The position numbers and the translations under genes are program-made. From the IMG/VR virus record IMGVR_UViG_3300010157_000047, positions 26,773 through 90,772 of that record: 64,000 nucleotides of DNA; one strand, given 5' to 3'. The notes beneath the pieces were generated by a model, which saw only the letters and a program-made list of their open reading frames with translations, was not told where the DNA came from and did no database searches. Below are positions 26,111 to 36,265 of the stretch, piece after piece (position 1 is the stretch's first letter; each line of letters opens with the position of its first letter). Source of the DNA: a virus.

Positions 26111-29100
26111 TTATTTAATACAATTTAATAAATTATCTTCACCTTCACTCTGTTCAGTACTATCTATATTATCATCAATACTTATTGATTTTGAAAATCC
26201 ATAATCAGTAACAGATGATTTAACATTATCTGAAAATAAATCATTATCTGCATCTTCAGTATAACTAGAGTCAGATGATGTGTTAATGCTTCCTGCAAGA
26301 AAATCGGGTATTTGCATAATAATGTTGTCTTCATCGATAATAGTAGGAGCCTGAGTTTCCCCAGGCTCACTAGCTTTTAGCACTTGCCTTTTTTCTTTGT
26401 TGGCATTGCTGGTTGGAACGGTTTTTTTGTTACTTGCTTTTTCATTGCTTTTTGATTTTAATCGTGAAACACTAGAACCTGTTGTTAAGATTATATTAGA
26501 CGTATGTATGGCTCTTTCTAAACTTGAAGTTATTATTAATGGAGTAGCGCCTATTTGCTTGCCAAGATCGGCAGCCTGAGATTCACCAAGTTTTGTTAAT
26601 TTAGTATCATCTGATCTAAAATTATTCTTTTTATTATCTTCTGTTTCTCCATGCCTTGCAATATTTAAAATACCATTATCACTATTTATTTTAAATGATG
26701 CACCAGTATTGCTATCTAATTTTATATATTCTTTTCTAAAATTTTCATCAAATTTAGATGGTCTACCCATTGAATCCCATAGCCTAATAAGTCCAAATGC
26801 AGTATTATGAGTTACAATAGTAGAATTATTAGGAGCAGATTTAATTGCTTTAATTAATGATGATTTAACTCTATGTGCAAATGTATTAAATGATTCACCT
26901 CCATGTATTGCATCATTAGGATGATTAAGAATCATGTCGTTAACTTCATCAATTATATCTTGATTTTGATCAGTACCTACTAAATCTCCTAAATCAAATG
27001 TTTTAAGATTATCATCAGGAGTAATATTATTTGATATTGGAGAAATAGTTTCTTTAGATCCAATTTGATCATCAACACTAAACTCTAATACTGGTTGTAA
27101 AAAATATACATTTTTCTCAGATTCACCTGATCCAATTTTTCCAGCAGCTTTAAAATTAATTGATCTACTTTTCATATAAAAATCACTAATAGATTTTGCT
27201 AATTCAGAATGACTTAAATCGTCATTTATAATTACTACGCTATTAGGTACGCTTTTATGATAATCATTCTTGAGATGCTCACGACTAAAATTGCTTTTCA
27301 TTCCAGCAAAATCTGATACTAATAAATTTGCTAGCTCAGTGCTAATTTTTTCATTTTCATTTATAATTTTACGCTTACCATTACTCGACCATGTTAAATA
27401 AAACTTACCATTATTTTTTGTTGAATACCCTAAATTAGCCTGAGCCAATTTATGATCACTGATCCAAACAAATTGAGATAAATACTCTCTAAGACCAGCT
27501 CGTCGTATCCTTCTCATGCCATCATCGGTAGATTCATTCATTGGAGCATTTTTTCTATCATGCCATCTGGCACCAAGATCATATAATATATCTTTAGTAT
27601 TCTGAGATTGAAATAATGATATTGCATTTAATATTGAAGATGCATTTTGTACTCCAACACCATTATCAATAGCCACCTCTGGAGATAATAATCCATTTGC
27701 AGTTGGAACCATAACAACTGGAACACCATTTTCTAATTCAGTTCTAATAGAATCAGGTACTTGATTTCCATCTATACCAACTGCTTCTCCTCCTTCAATA
27801 GTTGCCCATAATCTGCTTGGATCTCCAGTGTATTTAGCTACATCTAATGCTAAATCAGGAGCATTATCCATAATCATTCCAGCAGTTTCAGTTGCCATGA
27901 CTGTACCAGCTCCTACAGCAGTTATTTTAGATTGTATATTAAATGTTTTATTTCCTTTATTGAATTGCTTTTTAAATTCTTCCCTTAATTGCTTTATCTC
28001 TTCAACTTTAGCTCTAATAGTTTTTTCGTCTTCAACTTCTGCTATATGGGTTCTAGATCCAGAATCATCCTTTTCATTAAGCCACATATGCTCTGGAAGA
28101 TATCCAATTAAATCTTTTTTGCCATTAGATAATATATATATAGCAATTGGCATTTCAAATTTATTTGCATCACCATATTGCTTATTGTCCTTAGCGGCTT
28201 CTTCTGCAGATATAGTTTTTGTTTTCATTGTTCCATCTGCATTCATAATTGGTCTACCGCTGCTATTTCTTGCTATCGATGGAATTGGACCATCGGCAAT
28301 CTCCATAACTATATCTGCATGTTCAGTAAATTCTATATCTGAATTTTTTAGAAACTGATTATTAACGCCTTCTGGCTTGTTTTTCATTACCCATAAATCA
28401 CCAACCTTAACAAATGAATATTTCAATGCAAGGTAATTAACGGCAATAGCATTTATTCTTTTTTTACCAGATGACAGCGTTTTATCTTGAATATCTTTTT
28501 TTATAATAGTGGCTTTAGATCTTCTATCATTAAGATTAGATCTAGCATTTGATTTTTCCTCAACTGAATTAGATATAACTTCTTGGGCTTTTTCAGATGC
28601 AGTATATACGCCACGTTTTCTATATTCAGATTCAATATCTACATTTTCGCCATTATCAATTCTATCTAATACATCTTGAACCGTATTAATGTCTACTTTA
28701 AAATTGCCAATAGTTAGAGTTACGGGACTCTTAGCATCAGCAAATTTATTATCTATATTAGATAACTTTCCAGTTCCAAAATCTTTTTCTGAAGATAAAC
28801 CTTCTCTATAGGATTCTATTGAATTATTTAATCTAACTGCTCTTTGCGATATATCAAATAAAGCATCATCATCTGAAGTAGCTTTCTTAATATAATTTAA
28901 ATTTAATTTACTTCCAGTAGGATTAGGCTCTAATGAAAAATATCTATCATCAGATTTCTTAGCTCCTTCTTCTTTGAATAAATGGATAGATGGATTTTCA
29001 TAGTCAAAATTATCCCCAGTAATATCTTTAAATGATTTATCAGATATTTGAGTTTGAGATCTTCCTCTCTCAACTATATTGCCATCTTCATCTTCAGTTT

Positions 29101-31201
29101 TAATGCCAGACAATCCAAATATATCATGAATAGATTGATTATTTGTACCTTTAATTAATGGTATAATTGGTTTATCTAATGATGGTATTTCTTTAGTGAT
29201 AATATTATTAATTATTTTTTTATCGCTAAATGGCGTCTCATCAATAACAATAGGCTCAGTTTCCGTAGATACAGTATCTGATAAATCTGATATTTTCTTT
29301 TCGTCTATATCAGATTTAATTTCTTCTGCCTTAGCTTTTCTAGCCTCTTTAAATTTATTTTGAGTTTCATCAGATGTAGCTTGTTTATATTGATCATTGA
29401 TTGCTTCTAGAATAACATTAGCACTTGCTTTTTGTTCCTCTAAATTTTTTGTCATCTTTGTAATATTTTCCTCATTTACAGTGCCATCTGGATTTGTATT
29501 TTGAGGAAGATTTCTTATGTCTGCAATTTTTGCATCAATATCATTTATATTATTTCTTACTGCCTCCATCCCAACTATTGATGATAATATCTCTTTAGCA
29601 TTTTCTTTACCAGCAATTCCAGAATTATTTGCTAATTTAGATATAGATTCTAATGCATCAATAGCAGATTTTGCTCTTTGTTTTTCTGCATCAGATTTAT
29701 TTTTATCATCCAAAATATTTTTTAATATATCTATTTTAGCATTTGTAGATGACATATTGATAGGACCATTTTCTTCGGAGTTAACTGCATCATGAGCAAT
29801 AGATGAAGCTGCAAATTCATTAGCAAATCCATCTGGATCTTGATCTATATCAGTATTTGGATCTTCTATATAATTATTTACATCTTTAATATGTTGATAT
29901 GATGAATCAAATTTATCTATAACAGATTTCTTGCCATTAAGACCAGCTGCATCTTTTAGATCCTTAATAGCACTTTTAATTTTTGTAGTTACAGGTTCTA
30001 CTTGTGGAACTACACCATGAGTGACAATAGTGCTTCCTGCGCCACCCAATCCACCAAGCATCATTGATTCAAGACCCTGAGTTTCACCAAGTCTGCCAAT
30101 AGATCTAGTTAGATCATATTTATATTTATCTTCTTGTTCGCCTTTTAATGCAGCTTCTGTTTGTGCTATATAATTTATACCTTCTTCTAGTGCTTCTTGT
30201 CCAGTCTCTGCTAATATTGTTTTACCAAATCCACCAAATGCTTTTTCAATTGCACCTCTAGCACCAGTAAATAATCCAGCAGAAGATATATTTGAGAAAA
30301 AATTTAATCTATTAATATTCAAACTTACATCAACAGCATCAGAAGCTTTTTGCTTTGCTTCAGAATCTGAGTATCCTTGATCTAATTTCATTTTATATAC
30401 CTGATCATATGATGAAATACCTTCCATTATATTTTCAGATTGATTCATTGCAGCTGCATTTATTAATGTTGGTGCAGCATATAGTTTTTTAGATACATAA
30501 TTTTCAATAAATGCAGGAGCATCTTTTTCAGCTAATTCACCTGTATTAATTAATTTTAATGCTTTAGCTTTAGCAGATCCTTCAAGAGCTGCAATTCCAG
30601 CCTCACCAGCAATAGCTTTAGCAGCACCCGATAGTAATCCACCAGTTACCCATCCAGATAGCGCAAATGCGCCTACTGAGTTGGCTAATTGAGATATATT
30701 ATCCCATACATATCCAGAGTCTCCAAAATCAAATGATTTTCCTGCATTCTTATGATATATAGGCAATGCATTATTTATAGAATTCATTAATGAATTAGTT
30801 GTTTTTTCAATTGGATTTCCAAATTCATTATCAACATTGTAATAATCTTCAAGATCAACTGATGATGCTAAATTACCGACAGCACCAAGAACCGCATTAG
30901 GTAAAAATCTTAAAGCAGTATTTAATGCTTGCTCTCCACCAGATTGACCTTGAGCCCTAATTTGATTAATATTCGCATCAGGGCTAAGCAATGCTGGAGA
31001 AGGTATATAATTAGTATATTTACCAATATAATCTACTCCAGTATTATTAGAGTATTTTATTGGAGACGATAGAGCCGGTGCCGAAAATTGTTCATCCTGT
31101 TTAAATACTGGATTGCCAGATGCATCAGTTTCCGTTAATGATTTATTCTCTAATTGAGCTGCTCTATTTTGCTCATATAATTTAGATATTGAATCTGGCA
31201 T
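26111..31201 (-). CDS. Giant virion cargo protein with a circularly permuted histidine-phosphatase domain
   Basis: This 1696-residue protein has an Ala/Gly-rich, mildly hydrophobic N-terminal third (about 80-270), which could interact with membranes, and a charged helical middle. Near the C-terminus the halves of a phosphoglycerate-mutase-like domain occur in swapped order. DLGDLVG and HGGESFNTFAHR come first, then IVTHNTAFGLIRL (His1465), then NIARHGETED (Arg1516, His1517) and LTKLGESQAADLG..ITSSLERAIHTS. In normal members the RHG half comes first. All the main catalytic positions appear kept. It lies between the 551-residue protein and the RNA polymerase, as crAss-like cargo proteins do. 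Confidence 0.7.
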   Translation of the reverse strand: MPDSISKLYEQNRAAQLENKSLTETDASGNPVFKQDEQFSAPALSSPIKYSNNTGVDYIGKYTNYIPSPALLSPDANINQIRAQGQSGGEQALNTALRFLPNAVLGAVGNLASSVDLEDYYNVDNEFGNPIEKTTNSLMNSINNALPIYHKNAGKSFDFGDSGYVWDNISQLANSVGAFALSGWVTGGLLSGAAKAIAGEAGIAALEGSAKAKALKLINTGELAEKDAPAFIENYVSKKLYAAPTLINAAAMNQSENIMEGISSYDQVYKMKLDQGYSDSEAKQKASDAVDVSLNINRLNFFSNISSAGLFTGARGAIEKAFGGFGKTILAETGQEALEEGINYIAQTEAALKGEQEDKYKYDLTRSIGRLGETQGLESMMLGGLGGAGSTIVTHGVVPQVEPVTTKIKSAIKDLKDAAGLNGKKSVIDKFDSSYQHIKDVNNYIEDPNTDIDQDPDGFANEFAASSIAHDAVNSEENGPINMSSTNAKIDILKNILDDKNKSDAEKQRAKSAIDALESISKLANNSGIAGKENAKEILSSIVGMEAVRNNINDIDAKIADIRNLPQNTNPDGTVNEENITKMTKNLEEQKASANVILEAINDQYKQATSDETQNKFKEARKAKAEEIKSDIDEKKISDLSDTVSTETEPIVIDETPFSDKKIINNIITKEIPSLDKPIIPLIKGTNNQSIHDIFGLSGIKTEDEDGNIVERGRSQTQISDKSFKDITGDNFDYENPSIHLFKEEGAKKSDDRYFSLEPNPTGSKLNLNYIKKATSDDDALFDISQRAVRLNNSIESYREGLSSEKDFGTGKLSNIDNKFADAKSPVTLTIGNFKVDINTVQDVLDRIDNGENVDIESEYRKRGVYTASEKAQEVISNSVEEKSNARSNLNDRRSKATIIKKDIQDKTLSSGKKRINAIAVNYLALKYSFVKVGDLWVMKNKPEGVNNQFLKNSDIEFTEHADIVMEIADGPIPSIARNSSGRPIMNADGTMKTKTISAEEAAKDNKQYGDANKFEMPIAIYILSNGKKDLIGYLPEHMWLNEKDDSGSRTHIAEVEDEKTIRAKVEEIKQLREEFKKQFNKGNKTFNIQSKITAVGAGTVMATETAGMIMDNAPDLALDVAKYTGDPSRLWATIEGGEAVGIDGNQVPDSIRTELENGVPVVMVPTANGLLSPEVAIDNGVGVQNASSILNAISLFQSQNTKDILYDLGARWHDRKNAPMNESTDDGMRRIRRAGLREYLSQFVWISDHKLAQANLGYSTKNNGKFYLTWSSNGKRKIINENEKISTELANLLVSDFAGMKSNFSREHLKNDYHKSVPNSVVIINDDLSHSELAKSISDFYMKSRSINFKAAGKIGSGESEKNVYFLQPVLEFSVDDQIGSKETISPISNNITPDDNLKTFDLGDLVGTDQNQDIIDEVNDMILNHPNDAIHGGESFNTFAHRVKSSLIKAIKSAPNNSTIVTHNTAFGLIRLWDSMGRPSKFDENFRKEYIKLDSNTGASFKINSDNGILNIARHGETEDNKKNNFRSDDTKLTKLGESQAADLGKQIGATPLIITSSLERAIHTSNIILTTGSSVSRLKSKSNEKASNKKTVPTSNANKEKRQVLKASEPGETQAPTIIDEDNIIMQIPDFLAGSINTSSDSSYTEDADNDLFSDNVKSSVTDYGFSKSISIDDNIDSTEQSEGEDNLLNCIK

Positions 31202-32856
31202 TATTTATTACGTTTTGATTTATAGTAATTACTCAATAAATATTCAATATTGCTTATTGCTTGCTTATCATTTTCCGAAGAACCCTCGTGATTATATAAA
31301 ACTTTCATGGAATTAATAGATGCCTCAAGCAATCTATCTGTTGGTAATACATTTATATCTTTAGTAACTTTACCTTTTCCTCCGCTATCCAATGTTACTC
31401 TAAGAGTCATAATTGGTTTACCAGTTCCATCAACTTGTCTAATTTTACTAGATGGATCATAGGCAGACATTCCTTGTGCTGCAATGCCAACAACCTTTAC
31501 ATCATCAACAGATGATTCTTGTTTTTGAATTTTAGTTAAAATATCTTTACTATTATCATCATAAGCATTGGCAACTAGCTCTCCGTTTCGTACGGCATTT
31601 TCAGCCAAATTATGTGTTGAATTATGAGCTCTCCAATAAACATCCTTAGCATTTGATTCTCCAAGTTTCCCTATTTCATCGTCATCAAAACTAATTCTTT
31701 GAAGAGTATTAAAGAAAGGATTTTCTTTTATCATTTCTTTAAGTTGTGCTTGCTTATTATATAATCCTTCTGGATCATTTACAACTGATGAATGGATCAT
31801 GCCAGATGCTGCTGACCCAGATGATGCTGCTTGATTTTGAATTTCCTCTGGAGTATATGGCCTAGATAATGTCTTTAATTTCTCTTGCATTTTTGTGTAA
31901 TCATACTTGCCGTCTGTTAATTGCATAGTTGCTTTATTAAGCTCATTAAGCATTCCTGGATGCTTTGATGCTAAATCTAGCATATCATCACTAGGTACAA
32001 TTCCCAGTGGAACATCTTCCATCTTTAAAAAATTACCAGTTAATTTATTGCTTTCAGGTTTATTTTTATCTTTAATATATCCAGGAGGAAGATTATGTAA
32101 TTGAGTTCCCCCTACAACAGATGTCATTATACCACTCCTAATTGCATTTGCAACATCAGGATTAGATGGGTCAGTCCCAGCTGCAGATGCTGCTAATTGA
32201 GTTTGTGAATCAACCCAGCTTTTAAATTTTGGATCAGATTGATATGATGCCATTGCTTCATCTGCATTCTTAAAGCCTTTGGTAACTTCTAGCATATCAT
32301 ACTCATTAGGCTCTGCTTTTGTATTTCCAGTGGCCCATTCACTTCCAATCTTTGCGCCATGAGCAATTAATCTATCTCTATCTACAGATTGATGTGGTTC
32401 AAATGCTTTAGATTTGCTCCACTCATCATATCCAATATCTAATGGATTTCTACCAATAACAATTTTACTTGGATCTGATTTATCTTTTAAATATTGTTGA
32501 TACATCTGCTGTCTCTGTACTGCAAAATTTTCTTGAGGCTTAACTTCTTGCATAAAAATCTTTCTAAGATTTCTAGCTTTATCAATTGCTTGAGGAGTAG
32601 CACCTTCTTTTGCAATAGAGTTTAATGTTTGTTGATATTGATCATTAAACTTATCAGTAGTTGCACCCTTATCGCCAAGCATTGCTTTTAACGTAGAATT
32701 AGACTCATTCATGGCATCTAACTGCCCAGTAAGCTCTTGCTCCCTCTGATGCATTATCTGTGGAGCATAAGCCATTTCCTGCATACTCATTGGAGAGTAT
32801 GTTGCTAATGGCATTGGTGCTTCTTGTTGTCCGTTCCAATATCTATTTTGATCCAT
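31201..32856 (-). CDS. Virion cargo protein (551 residues)
   Basis: The N-terminus is Gln/Met-rich (MQEMAYAPQIMHQREQEL) and predicted helical; the rest is polar with no transmembrane helix or catalytic motif that I recognise. It overlaps the next cargo gene by 1 nt. It is the first gene after a promoter candidate at 32873-32904, so the cargo genes downstream may form their own transcription unit. By place it is one of the internal proteins ejected with the genome. Function is inferred only. Confidence 0.6.
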   Translation of the reverse strand: MDQNRYWNGQQEAPMPLATYSPMSMQEMAYAPQIMHQREQELTGQLDAMNESNSTLKAMLGDKGATTDKFNDQYQQTLNSIAKEGATPQAIDKARNLRKIFMQEVKPQENFAVQRQQMYQQYLKDKSDPSKIVIGRNPLDIGYDEWSKSKAFEPHQSVDRDRLIAHGAKIGSEWATGNTKAEPNEYDMLEVTKGFKNADEAMASYQSDPKFKSWVDSQTQLAASAAGTDPSNPDVANAIRSGIMTSVVGGTQLHNLPPGYIKDKNKPESNKLTGNFLKMEDVPLGIVPSDDMLDLASKHPGMLNELNKATMQLTDGKYDYTKMQEKLKTLSRPYTPEEIQNQAASSGSAASGMIHSSVVNDPEGLYNKQAQLKEMIKENPFFNTLQRISFDDDEIGKLGESNAKDVYWRAHNSTHNLAENAVRNGELVANAYDDNSKDILTKIQKQESSVDDVKVVGIAAQGMSAYDPSSKIRQVDGTGKPIMTLRVTLDSGGKGKVTKDINVLPTDRLLEASINSMKVLYNHEGSSENDKQAISNIEYLLSNYYKSKRNK

Positions 32857-32872
32857 GTTGTTTATTTTTCAC

Positions 32873-32904
32873 AAAAGTAACTATGATTTATTTAATAATC
32901 AATA
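32873..32904 (-). promoter_or_regulatory. Bacteroidota-type promoter for the cargo/RNA polymerase genes
   Basis: On the minus strand, ATTG is followed 20 nt later by TACTTTTG, matching the TTTG / TAnnTTTG pattern of the Bacteroidota primary sigma factor. It lies in the 59-nt gap just upstream of the 551-residue protein gene. Confidence 0.5.
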
Positions 32905-32915
32905 TATTAATGTAA

Positions 32916-35900
32916 TTATGCTTTATTATATTTATTTTTAGTGAATAGTCTGGCTAGAATTGATTTGGTATTTTTAGAATCTACCTCAGATTTACGAGCT
33001 GGACTATCGGTATGCATAATTTTTCTACCTTGAGAATCATATCCATATATATTTTCTAGAGTTTTACGTTGTATATTTTCTTTTCCAATTTCACCCAACC
33101 CTGTTGCAGAAGCAGCTAATCCAGACCTCATGTAACGATCTCTATCGGCACGTTGTTTTTCATTGTATTGCTGTGCTGCCATTGCTGCATCAATTCCCTT
33201 GCCTTTTTGTTCAGCATTAAATCTTTGCGCCTGATTAGCTTGCTCTACATTATATTTAGCGGCATCTGATTTAAGCATTGCATTTTTGCCATATATATCA
33301 CTAAGACCCTCAGATGCAGCTCTTCCACTAACCAATGATGCTCCAGTAAGACCTGATCTAGCTGCTGCTCCAGAACCTCCAGACATGCCGCTAAGTGCAT
33401 TGACCGCAGTTCCATATTGACTACCTAATTGCTCTCTTATTGGGGCTGTAGACAATTGTTGTGCAGCAAGAACTGATGGACTTATTGTTGGATAATTAAC
33501 ATTAGTATTCATTGGAATGCCTCGCCTAGCTGTTAATCCCAATAATGCATTGGTTGTAATTGGCATTTTTCTAAGTCTTTCATCTTGCTTGTTAGATGCA
33601 GCAATAGCAGCTAAATTTGCTGAAGAAAGATTTTCTTTAGAAGTATCTGCAGCAGTGCTTTCTGATGGTCGCGATGCATATCTATTCTTCTCAATATTAA
33701 ATCTATTAATATCAGATTGATATGCTAGATTATTTGGGCTGAGTTCTGCAGTTGATTTTATAGGTAAATTATTAGTATCATATTTTTCAGATGCCATATT
33801 TACTAATTTAGGATTAGAGATTAAATTAGATTGCTGATCTGCAATTGAATTTACATTAGATTTTTGTATATTGGATTTTTTACCATTCATTCTATCAAGA
33901 ACACTAGCTGCATATTCATTAATACTAGGCTCATCCCCCTTGCCTTGCTTTCTATTTAATGCTTCATCATTATACATATTAAATCCTTCTCCAGCATACC
34001 AAGCTTTAGCAGCATTTTCAGGACCATATTTATCGTAATATTGTTTTAATTTATATCTAGCAACTTTTTCTTGATTATCTGGTGTCATAGATGAGCCTTT
34101 AGGAAGACCTGCTTCGCTTGACCATTGATCCCAATTATTAGGCATTATTTGATATTTACCAGCAGCACCAGTTCTTTTATTGGTTTCATTATAATCTCCT
34201 CCAGATTCTTGTCCACCCATTGCAGAAACAAATGAGTTAAATTCATCTGGGCTATTGTTGGCATTAGATGAAGACATTCTGGAGCTGTAATCATTAATTC
34301 CTAGATTTGCTGAAGATACTTGTGGTAAAGAAGAAAAGTCAACATTTGATGCAGATTGATTTGTATATTTTTTGTCAGAATTTTTTAATCTTGATCCAGC
34401 TATACCAGCACCCAATAGTCCAGCACCAAGTAGTCCAGCACTAATCTTATCAGATCGCGTCAACTTATCTGGGTTAATAATAGGTTTAGGAGCTGATTCA
34501 ACACTAGCTGCATCAGCAATAGCCGTGTCCGCAGTTCCCATAGAAGTTGCATCTGGGGCTACAGAAGATGCGGTAGTTTCTGGTTGTAATAATGCCCTAT
34601 TTTTAGCAATTCGTTTTTCAGCGGCAAGATAAGATCTGCTTTTAGCAACATCTTCAGCAGCCATTGGAATGCCAGCTGCACGTTCGGCAGCAACATCAAT
34701 AGGAGATTTAACTGAACTTAATTTATCTAATAAAGTATTATATTTTGTAGCAAATGTAGCTGCCTTATTTGCAGCAATTACACTTGGGTTAGGCGCAATT
34801 TTAGGAGCAACATATTTAAGTCTTTCAGCATTACTCCATATGCCAGGAAGAAATGATTTTTCAGCATTTATACCAGGGAGCATTGCAGCCATAGCAGATC
34901 CTTCATTATCTGCAGTATTGCCAGTTACATAATCATATGCACTGCCAATCATTGGTGTAATCATTTTTGCTGCGCCCCATGGACTAGCTGAGGTAGAGCC
35001 AATTGGAGTACTTAGTACTGACTTTACAGTTGGATATGCATTCCCAAATCTATCAAGTAATTCAGAGCTACTAGGAAGAATTGCCCTGGTATTGATAACA
35101 CTTGGATCTTCAAGAGGCTTATCTCCACCAACATCGTACATTTTCCCACCATTAGCATATCCATTATTTAAATATGGATTACTATTTATTTGTTGCTTTT
35201 GTGGAAAATATTCAACTCGACCTTGATTGTATAATGTATTAGGAACCAATAATCCACCTACTGCATATTGATTTGTCTGACCATCAGGCTGATCAAATTC
35301 AATATCACCACCAAGATCATGTTTCCATTTAGCAGCATTACGTGCAAAGTTAGCCATCTGCCTAACATGTGGATCTGGGCTATGTAATGCTTCTGCAGTA
35401 GTTTTTCCAGTTCTTTCCTTATACGCTGTAAATTTACCACGATTTTCAGGTTTAATATGAATGCTGCCACCTGAACCATAATGAACATTTGAGTCTAGCT
35501 GCATGGTAGGAACACTACCGCCTAATGCATATCTATTATCAGGACCCACTTGTAATCCATCAATAGAACCACCAGTCATATATTGATTGTTGGGTGCTAC
35601 ATATCTAGCATTAATGGTACCGCCTAAATCATGATTATTAATATGATTAGATCTAGCAGAATCGATATAGCTTAATGAATCATACATTGTCTGTGGATAG
35701 TTAGCATCAATTCTGCCTCCCATTTCCATTCTACGAATTGTTTCCAATTGCTGATTGGAAACATTAGTAGGATGAACTAATCCGCCAATAGCTTTATACT
35801 CTTTTGCTTCATCGGATAAATCATTATCTATCAATCCCTTATAATATGATCCATTTGAATTAGGATGATCTTCCTTATAATCCTTAATATGATCAACAGC

Positions 35901-36263
35901 AATTGACTTAGCCAATTTAGTTTGACTAGGGAGTCTACCATTTTTATCCATATAATCTCTTATAAAGTCTAATGTAGGAGCATGTTCTTTCTCTACCTTA
36001 ATACCATTTTTTAATTCACGATTCATAGTGATTTGACCACCATTGGACATTTGGCTTTGATCAGATGGCATACCCTGACGAGCAGTTCCATTATTCATGC
36101 CTTGCATGTTTAATTGTGGAGCATTTTGCGGCTCTGGATTTTGACGTTGCTCATGTTCAAATTGCTCTCTACGGAGTGCATCAAGTTCTGCAATGGCAGC
36201 TTTTTTATTATTACCATGCTTAGCAACAATTGCCTTAGCTCTTTGTGCGAAATTAGTATTCAT
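32916..36263 (-). CDS. Virion lytic transglycosylase with Gly-Gly motif repeats
   Basis: The SLT/lysozyme-like domain is at about residues 678-790. MGGQESGGD holds the catalytic Glu686, followed by GAAGKYQIMP, KAWYAGEG and NEYAASVL, all standard for transglycosylases that cut peptidoglycan. The N-terminal 390 residues contain eleven short units of the form x-x-GG-x-(I/V/L/M), for example YMTGGSI, YALGGSV and YAVGGLL. They also contain an ARNAAKWKH motif frequent in phage structural proteins. The middle is Ala-rich. At 1115 residues it is probably an ejected cargo protein that opens the cell wall. It lies 2 nt downstream of another transglycosylase-like protein. Confidence 0.75.
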   Translation of the reverse strand: MNTNFAQRAKAIVAKHGNNKKAAIAELDALRREQFEHEQRQNPEPQNAPQLNMQGMNNGTARQGMPSDQSQMSNGGQITMNRELKNGIKVEKEHAPTLDFIRDYMDKNGRLPSQTKLAKSIAVDHIKDYKEDHPNSNGSYYKGLIDNDLSDEAKEYKAIGGLVHPTNVSNQQLETIRRMEMGGRIDANYPQTMYDSLSYIDSARSNHINNHDLGGTINARYVAPNNQYMTGGSIDGLQVGPDNRYALGGSVPTMQLDSNVHYGSGGSIHIKPENRGKFTAYKERTGKTTAEALHSPDPHVRQMANFARNAAKWKHDLGGDIEFDQPDGQTNQYAVGGLLVPNTLYNQGRVEYFPQKQQINSNPYLNNGYANGGKMYDVGGDKPLEDPSVINTRAILPSSSELLDRFGNAYPTVKSVLSTPIGSTSASPWGAAKMITPMIGSAYDYVTGNTADNEGSAMAAMLPGINAEKSFLPGIWSNAERLKYVAPKIAPNPSVIAANKAATFATKYNTLLDKLSSVKSPIDVAAERAAGIPMAAEDVAKSRSYLAAEKRIAKNRALLQPETTASSVAPDATSMGTADTAIADAASVESAPKPIINPDKLTRSDKISAGLLGAGLLGAGIAGSRLKNSDKKYTNQSASNVDFSSLPQVSSANLGINDYSSRMSSSNANNSPDEFNSFVSAMGGQESGGDYNETNKRTGAAGKYQIMPNNWDQWSSEAGLPKGSSMTPDNQEKVARYKLKQYYDKYGPENAAKAWYAGEGFNMYNDEALNRKQGKGDEPSINEYAASVLDRMNGKKSNIQKSNVNSIADQQSNLISNPKLVNMASEKYDTNNLPIKSTAELSPNNLAYQSDINRFNIEKNRYASRPSESTAADTSKENLSSANLAAIAASNKQDERLRKMPITTNALLGLTARRGIPMNTNVNYPTISPSVLAAQQLSTAPIREQLGSQYGTAVNALSGMSGGSGAAARSGLTGASLVSGRAASEGLSDIYGKNAMLKSDAAKYNVEQANQAQRFNAEQKGKGIDAAMAAQQYNEKQRADRDRYMRSGLAASATGLGEIGKENIQRKTLENIYGYDSQGRKIMHTDSPARKSEVDSKNTKSILARLFTKNKYNKA

Positions 36264-36265
36264 AA

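Noticed and set aside
27828-28358. 176-codon open frame on the + strand inside the 1696-residue cargo gene
   Set aside because: It is antisense to a well-supported gene with low-complexity Ser/Ile composition; it is a shadow of the AT-rich coding strand.
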